From assembly GCA_031472005.1 (NCBI GenBank), contig PZJY01000006.1, forward strand, positions 2,170,001-2,234,000: a DNA stretch of 64,000 nt, given 5' to 3'. Each line of letters starts with the position of its first letter. Position 1 is the stretch's first letter. Below are positions 57,288 to 64,000 of this stretch, piece by piece. The stretch comes from Tetracladium setigerum (taxonomy: Eukaryota; Ascomycota; Leotiomycetes; Helotiales). The notes beneath the pieces were generated by a model that was not told the origin of the DNA, made no database searches, and was given only the letters and a program-made list of their open reading frames with translations. Made by a program: the position numbers and the translations under genes.

Positions 57288-59253
57288 AAAAAAAGTCATA
57301 ACGGAAGAGACTTGTTTTTCAAAGAATCTCGGATATGTACACTTGGGAAAATCTGGCTTTGGCTCTCTGGGCGTGTTATGGTGTTGTTTTTGTTTTAACT
57401 TTGCATACTGGCGTTCTCTCTGTCCCTCTTGTTTCTTGTTCGTCTTTCTTGCCTTCTCTTAATGTCGGCGGCATCTTTTGGTTAGGGGTATACTCCAATT
57501 AACAATCGAAAACGTTGAAGTCTCTCCTGTTGTAGGATTGGGAGATGGAGATGGATGTGGATGGGAAACCAAAACTTCATGAAATAAATTATATAGATAC
57601 CAATGATGATGAGAATGCCTCTACCTTTGATCCTCTTACTTGTTGGTCGTCGGATTTTGTATACTGCGTCTCGTGACCGTACCGTAGTACAGTCGTCAGT
57701 ATATCAGAAGTACAGTTGGCTCTTCATCTTCGATCTTTGAATCGTAGTTCTGTTCGTATATTTCGTGATAAACTCAAGACTTTACAAATGGACAAGTCAG
57801 CTAGTTGGAGGGTAGTCACTCGGTCACTACTCGATCGGTCATGCTCCCTTTGCAACAGCCTCGCAAGCCACACTTTTCCAAACGCCCAACTAACTAACAA
57901 TACCAACAATTATGCCCGATCAATGATTATGGAGAAGCAAAATTCCAGGACATCGGATAGATCAGTCAGTCCCTCCAAGGAGCTGAGCATATGTGATTTC
58001 ATGAGCAGATAGATACCTAGATTATCACGTCTTCCTAAAGAAGAATCATCATCCAGCTGTCGTAAGCACCACTCTCTTACACAACAAAACCAGATCAATC
58101 TCATCTCATCTCATCTCATTTCAAGACCTGAGACTCCCCCTCATCCAATATCATCATTCCAATCATAATCCAAACAAGCAAACAAGCATAAACCGCAACA
58201 ACCACCCTGCATCATGCACCCCACAGCGACATGCAACAAAAACCCCCTTTTTCATTCAAACTATTCTTCACCACCAACCCTCCTTCATTCCTTTGATACA
58301 TAGTCCATCCACTCTCATCGAATCAAGTCCTTTGACACATCCTCATCTTCTGACACACCACACACCAACGCCCGGTTACAGTTACCCACATAACACCCAC
58401 ACGACGATGTGAGGGATGTCTGAGTTCTAACACACCCACCATCCACCCGCTAGCCACTCTTCTCCCTTCCCTTCTCTTGTCTTCTTCTATCTCCGGAGAT
58501 AAAACTCCTTGCATTCCTCAGGTCAGGTACACCCACACACACCCACACGAATCAAAGAAAGTAAGGCTGAGGAACGAGTGGCTGATGTGAGTCTGTGGAA
58601 GAGTGGCGAAAAACCAAAAGGGGGAAAAGTGACATAATCACGTGGGGATGGTTTGTGAGATAGTTTTGGTTCCATGTTTCACTCTTCACTCGTCACGAAT
58701 ATTACAGTCCCCCGAGTAAGTAAGGTAGGTAAAGTTTGGCGTGCACGTGAGAAGAGGGGAGATAAGGTAAGACAGATGAGATGATGACTGCTGTGATTGT
58801 TGAATCTATGACGGCGATACAATAGAGAACCTAGCCTTGGATGATGGAACGTGGATGGAACATACAAGGCACTGGTACATAAGGTACTCAAGTAGATGGA
58901 AAGCTCACAGCGAATAAAACATCATGAGCATACACATTTCTTTTGTATATGTAAAAGACAGTTCGTTTTGCAGCTTATACAAAGGAACCGCATTCCCAAA
59001 AACAATGCATCCTAGAGAAGGAGAGGAAGGAGACATTCAAATATTGTTTGGTGTTGTAGAGCAGTAAGAGAGTAGAAAACCCGTAAGTAGCTTGATTGGG
59101 GAGAAGAGCCAAACAAACAGATTACAATTTCAAGGAAAATGGAAATGTTTCATTCGCGATTCGCATATTCCCCCATTACATCCAATCCAGTTCCCCTTCC
59201 GTTCTTCCTGGTGGTTCAGACTTGCGAGTACCTAATGTATGAAGATGGACCAT
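57288..59253. other. Long convergent intergenic region
   Basis: Nearly 2 kb between NOP56 and PEP4. 58080-58560 is strongly C/A/T-rich, with a (TCTCA)n tract near 58100 and repeated CACACCCACAC. It could be the transcribed leader or promoter of an unseen non-coding RNA. No coding frame or tRNA is recognisable. Confidence 0.45.
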
Positions 59254-60563
59254 CTAAGCGGCAGCAGCGAGACCGACCGTTCCCTTGCCAAGATCGTAGA
59301 CGGAGTACCACTTTCGCAAGAAGGCATCACCGAGAATGGCGAGTGGTCCCTATGGTAAAATTAGCTTTGGGCAACCGATGTGAGTTAGGTAAAGGAACTT
59401 ACAGCTGGAGCTGGGAAGTCCATTCCCATGAAGGTAGAAATGCAAGAACCTTGAACCTCGAGGATATAATCATAGGCCGAGATGCTGAAGTCATGGCCAC
59501 TGAGCTTGAAGGTGACATCTGGAAGAGAGTCACGCTTGTCACACTCAACGCTGTATTGTCCATTGTATCCCTTCTTTGCGCCCATCTCCTTGTTCAAGAG
59601 ATCAGCCAATTCGGATGGGAGAGCAATGAGGGAGGTTCCGGTGTCCAAGATAACACCAGTGCCCTCGAGTTCGGCGGTGGCGTCACCGAAGCTGATGGCG
59701 TCAAAGTCAACCTCCCAGTAGGCCTTGCGTCTCAATGGGATGTTGATCAGCTTGCCGGTGTAGGCCTTCTCATCAATACCACCGAATGTGGCAGAGGACT
59801 CTCCTTTAGAATCGCCGAGGGAAAAGGCGAAAACGGGCTCGTCCAAAAGTCCCTGATCAATCATGTTGTAGAATGGTGGGGGATCTTGTTGACGGAGATG
59901 GTGTCGAAACCAAGACCCAGGATACCATCGAATCGGCCGAATGCGAAAGCAAGACCTGGCTCCTCGGTAGCCTCGGCGAAGATCTGATTCTTGATCTTGA
60001 GATCGCCAATGGTCATGGTATCCTGGGAAACAAATCCGCTCAAGCTACCAGAGCCGTATCGGATCTCGAAGGATGTACCATTCTTCTTGTATGTAGATGA
60101 CGAGGATGAGTCGTACTTGGTGTGGAGATAACAGGCGATGGAACCGCACTCAGTGCTGGGAACCCACAAGTTGGAGCTTCCGGTATCAAGAATGACCTTG
60201 AAGGATTGTGGAGGAGTACCAATGGTGATCTCGGAGAAGTCTGCAGATGCATTAGCAATTGTTGGTCGAGCTATCAGCTGTGGCGACCGGGCCATTGGAG
60301 CTCTTCTTACATTGCGCATTCATGAAGTTCGACACTGGAACGACATGGTCCTTATCAGCATGCACCGAGGTGTCCTTGAACATCTCATCGGCGTGAGATG
60401 AAGGCCTGACGCCCATATACTTCTGTCCGAGGTGCTTTACGTGGGCATCGATGTTGGCGCTCTCGAGCTGCTCGTGAAGTGGGATCTTCTTGAGCGGCAT
60501 GCGATGGATACCAGCCGAAGCGGCACCGAGCAGCGAAGCTGCGGTGAAGAGAGATCCCTTCAT
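59254..60563 (-). CDS. pep4: Vacuolar aspartic protease (proteinase A, PEP4), one apparent frameshift
   Basis: Exons 60563-60311, 60240-59403 and 59349-59254; the introns are 70 bp (branch TGCTAAT) and 53 bp. It begins with a signal peptide (MKGSLFTAASLLGAASAG) and a propeptide (KKIPLHEQLESANIDAHVK, LGQKYMGVRP). The mature enzyme starts near VPVSNFMNAQYFSEI. Both catalytic Asp motifs are present (ILDTGSSNLWVPS and VILDTGTSLIALPS), with the flap IRYGSGSLSG and the ending GPLAILGDAFLRKWY. It matures vacuolar hydrolases in the fungal vacuole. The frame slips in a run of five G at 59878-59882 (plus strand), where six give KIPPPFYNM; restored, the length is 395 residues, as for other Pep4 proteins. 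Confidence 0.95.
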
Positions 60564-61101
60564 GGCTGCTCAAATGAGATAGATGCTGTTGTGATGTTGA
60601 TGTTGTAAATTGATGATGTTGTTGTTGTGATGGGAATGGGGATGTTTGATGACGGACGAGCGAGGAAGAGGATGGGGGGAGCTCGATCGGGGGTGGGTCT
60701 CTCGTCCTGGACTCAGATGACGACTCCGTTGCTGTGCTGCTGTGTCGTGCCTGTTTCTCGTTGCTGCCTCCACACGCCAAGGTCCGAGGGCTCAACCAAC
60801 TCACCAAGGAACTTAGGTGGTACGTACCTTAAGTAAGATTGATTACCTTACCACTATCAGCTGCTGAGCACGCGCACAACTTCAATTCTTGATTGATTGT
60901 AAGTGATTGCGTAATTAATTCATTTATTTCTTATGATTTGATATCTCTAAACTGGGGTATCTTTCCATCCAGCTTCTTCCCATATGTCTACAATAATGTA
61001 CATTACAGTACAGTACATCACACTCGCTATTCAAACAATCCCGCTTCCACACATGTGTGGAACTTGTACAGTACAAAATGGTTAGCACCGTCATAATACT
61101 A
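60564..61101. other. Intergenic region
   Basis: About 540 bases between the PEP4 start and the 3' end of the next minus-strand gene. Near the PEP4 ATG it is rich in ATTGATG-like repeats (GTTGATGTTG, ATTGATGATG). No gene is seen. Confidence 0.5.
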
Positions 61102-64000
61102 TCAGGTACGATAACCCCACCGGTCTTTCTCGAAATCCTCTTCAAAGTCCTCCCCTTCTCCTTCCTGCTCCGCCTCCTCTACACCTTCCAGCATACTCTG
61201 ATTACCCAAACCATCTCTTGACCCCCCAAGTAAGATACAACGGCCTCGTCTGTCGGCCACTCGCCCCACCAAGTGACCGTTTCTACCAATCCCCTGGCAT
61301 ATTCAACATGTTCGGATGCTCCGAGAAGATACTTGGCTGCAATAAGCGCTCTTCTAAAGCTCGGAACTCCATTTCGATTCTCTTGCGAGATGGCCTCTAA
61401 CTCCTCATTGTGCTCGACCATCCATTCTAATGTGGCCATGATACCTTCGTGATCATCCACGGCCCCGAGCGCACGAATGTAGGCATGGAGGTGGATGCCG
61501 CGGATGGCATGGAAAAGTACCGGAAGAGTCTTTGTCTCATGTTGACTTTTGGAAAGCTTCGCAAAGGCAGCTCGCACGACTTTAACTTCTTCTGGAGCAG
61601 TTTTCTTGTGCCGTTGGGTAAACCACCCAAGAGGTCCGCCAGCAAATTTCTCGAAGCAAACGCATAGATGATGAAATCCTTCCGGCTCGAGCTCAAGGCC
61701 GAACGATTCAAAGTCTCGTAAAGCCTTCTTCATCCGAAGCCAAGCAAGATTGTCGGCTGCTGAGTTTCCGAGCGCCTCCCGAGATATCACAGCGCCCTCT
61801 CTAGCAAGCGCTCTGAAGTACGAGTACCATGTAGGTCGGAATGTTGTTACACTGTTCATGATTAGGAAAGCTGCATGGTTATAGGTCTCCCGGGTGCGAT
61901 AGTGTCGTGGGTGCGTTGGTTGCTGCTCGAGAATTCTCCATTTCTTAGGTTCTATATCCAGTTGTTGCATTTCCGTATCCGTCAATCGAGGAGAAATCTG
62001 AGTATTGCTAGGCAAAGATTCCCAATCTGCATCTGCAGTGACAACTCTGGCAGCCAATCGACATATCAGATCAACATATGCGTGAAGAATGTTGTGCGGA
62101 GTCTTTTGAAGAATGTGAAGATTTTCTTTTGACAGGGAGCCTTCAGCAAGAAGACGTAGCGTCACATTATCCATCCCAGAGTCATGAAGAAAACGCAATC
62201 CTTCATCCATGGTTCTCGCTTTTCTGATCAGAAAGGTCAAGCATCGGCCAGATGGGCGGATGCCCATGCTGATCATTTCTCGGTAGAGCACGGTCAACGT
62301 TGGCGATTGGACCTGCGCAATATGGTAGGCCGTGTAATTGCTGTTTGACACAGGCCAGACTTCTTTTCCGTCACCGGGCGGGGCCGTGTAGGCTCTTTTA
62401 CGACCAGAGGCAGCGGCATCATAGTGGATCTTCTCAAACATGGCCATAAACATGTCTTGTTTAGGTATACCATTGAGTTTTCGGAAGGCCAGGAAAGCAG
62501 TCCATGCCTCCCCAACATCTCGAGTCGCTGCAACCCTTGCAGCCCACACTCGACTTGACATGCTACCCTCATCGAGGTGATTTCTGGGCTTTCTCAGGGT
62601 TCTTCGCGTTTGAATAGAAGGAGTGCCGTCCGACTCCACGCCACCATAGATCCCTATCGCATCATCCATGTCGTTCTGTCTATAACCAGCTTCTTGTGTC
62701 TTGGACATTGCCGATATCACTCTGCTAAAATCCTCCTCGGGCAACCGGTTAGCGTCCATGCCATCCTCATCTTGTCTCCAGGGTGGCCAAGTCCTCGTTC
62801 GAAGCATCGCCGATTTTGATTCAACCTCAGATTTCTTCATGGCAGCTAGTGTTCGCACGATGGACCGATAACTACTCTGTGATAGCATCAATGGAGGATC
62901 GAATTTGCCAGCCAGTTCGAGCAGCACCTTTTGAGCATTCCAGTTGTGGCGCACCGATGCCATTGGGTTTGCCTTGGCAGGCAAAGACAGCAGATCAATG
63001 ATATGGCTGAGAAGTCGAGACAGATGGCCCAATTTCTGTACTTTGACCTCTGGTGTCATGTTCTTCTTCCTGTCCATTACCAAGTTGAAATGTGGCTCGG
63101 CCAAATTTGCAATAGTGACCATGGCAGCCGGCCAAACTCGTCGGGCTTGGTGTAAAAGTCGGCTTATCAGCACCTCAAACGAGTTGTCATGCTGCATAGT
63201 CTCACGTGGGAGTAGTTGTGTCCCAGTGCTTAATTGACCTGTTTTCATGTCTAGATTTGCCACGGTTCGTCCTGATAACGTGTAAATAAGAATTTTATGC
63301 AGAGATGTGACGTGCTGAATATCGCGCCGTAAGATCTCTAGCAGCAAGAACTGTGGTTTCTGTTGTTTTGATGCGAAAAACCTGTCGACAATACCATCGG
63401 GGAATCGGCAGATAAAATCCATTTCCAATGATCCACATCCTGCAATGACATTCCTCTCCTCGATAGATTATCTATAGCTGTACGAATGAAAAACTTGTCA
63501 GACGCAAGAGAGAATCCATCTACGCCCGTAGTTGTATGGAAGTGGTAAAGAAGGACACATTGCAGGCGGGACGGATTGAGATGACTTTTGATCCTTGCGA
63601 CAAATTTGACTCTTTCGGAAGCGACTTGGAGGTCAAGGTATTCTGCTAGAATGCTTGAGGGGGTTGCAAGTCCTTGTCTGCTTCGATGCCTTGCGATCGT
63701 TGCCTTGTTAGATGCCCGTTTTTTGACAACGTTGTCTAGGCGAGAATCCTTCTTTACGGGCAATCGTACAAGTGTCCAATTCTTATCTTCCCGAAGTGGA
63801 TTCTCCTTTAAGTCAAGTAGTGCATACGATCGCGAAGTTGTCCGTTTTGCGTTTTTCCGAGGCCAAGTTGTCCTCGTAGCTTCCTCTAGTCGAATACTCT
63901 CCCTTGATGTAAGTGACTGGATATTCTTGCGCGCCTCGTCCTGTTGATGCCCATACGTAATGGCGAGCGGTGGCATATACTTTGTCTTCGCATGCTTTTG
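61102..64000 (-). CDS. Large helical protein, unrecognised (possibly PPR-like, mitochondrial), 5' partial
   Basis: The minus-strand frame is open to the right edge; the first ATG inside is at 63976 (MPPLAITYGHQQDE), but upstream codons are also open, so the start is uncertain. Two single-base losses are implied: in AAA at 63422-63424 (restoring QDVDHWKMDFICRFPDG) and in the C run at 61222-61227. The latter extends the C-terminus past a premature stop into LGNQSMLEGVEEAEQ and an acidic tail ending WGYRT at 61102. The total is over 950 residues. It is rich in Arg/Leu and helical, with repeats such as WTAFLAFRKLNGIPKQDMF and LYREMISMGIRPSGRCLTF, which resemble pentatricopeptide (PPR) units. Fungal PPR proteins act in mitochondrial RNA metabolism. 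That reading is tentative; I do not recognise a named orthologue. Confidence 0.7.

Noticed and set aside
3551..63428. Reading the frameshifted genes as pseudogenes
   Set aside because: Each has a single, mostly homopolymer shift with everything else intact, and several are essential single-copy genes; sequencing error explains the pattern better.
1..64000. CRISPR arrays, prokaryotic operons, rRNA or self-splicing introns
   Set aside because: Spliceosomal introns and fungal gene families run through the whole window; the only tandem repeats are 45-bp minisatellites, and no rRNA-like sequence was seen.

Overview
The window is nuclear DNA of a filamentous ascomycete (Pezizomycotina). The evidence is short GT-AG introns (about 48-112 bp) with CTAAC/CTAAT-like branch points, a FREQUENCY clock gene, a fungal highly reducing PKS-NRPS, RTA1 and DHA transporters, and fungal orthologues of SMC4, ELYS, RINT1/Tip20, Cdc9, Yke2, Vps4, Nop56 and Pep4. 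An FRQ gene points to the Leotiomycetes-Sordariomycetes side of the group; I cannot place it further.

Layout. 1-9351 is housekeeping: frq (5' end outside the window), smc4 convergent to it, and an ELYS-like gene divergent from smc4. 9.5-13.7 kb carries a small basic protein, a small membrane protein and a membrane-anchored fucose-lectin-like protein. 15.3-33.4 kb is a compact secondary-metabolite cluster: a 3,972-residue PKS-NRPS, a Zn2Cys6 regulator, a stand-alone (trans) enoyl reductase and a divergently transcribed DHA2 efflux pump. It is bounded on the right by a decayed Tc1/mariner-type transposase at 33.6-34.3 kb. 35.2-43.8 kb is transport-rich accessory sequence: an RTA1-family protein, two DHA1 transporters and an unrecognised three-exon gene. 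44.4-64 kb returns to conserved genes: a YMC-type mitochondrial carrier, RINT1/Tip20, DNA ligase I, prefoldin 6, VPS4, NOP56, PEP4, and a large unrecognised protein running off the right edge.

How the cluster should work (inference): the PKS half (KS-AT-DH-MT-inactive ER-KR-ACP) builds a methylated reduced polyketide with enoyl reduction supplied in trans; the C-A-T half amidates it to one amino acid; the terminal reductase-like domain releases the product; the MFS pump exports it; the Zn2Cys6 protein activates the genes. A sequence related to CATCCGAAT(C)GGC occurs once in the short PKS promoter and twice, inside a tandem repeat, in the divergent enoyl-reductase/MFS promoter. This is a candidate binding site for the regulator.

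Caution: about nine otherwise intact genes carry one (one gene two) apparent single-base shifts, nearly all a missing base and mostly in short homopolymers. This looks like uncorrected sequencing indels rather than many pseudogenes. Coding intervals below span such shifts and say where they lie.
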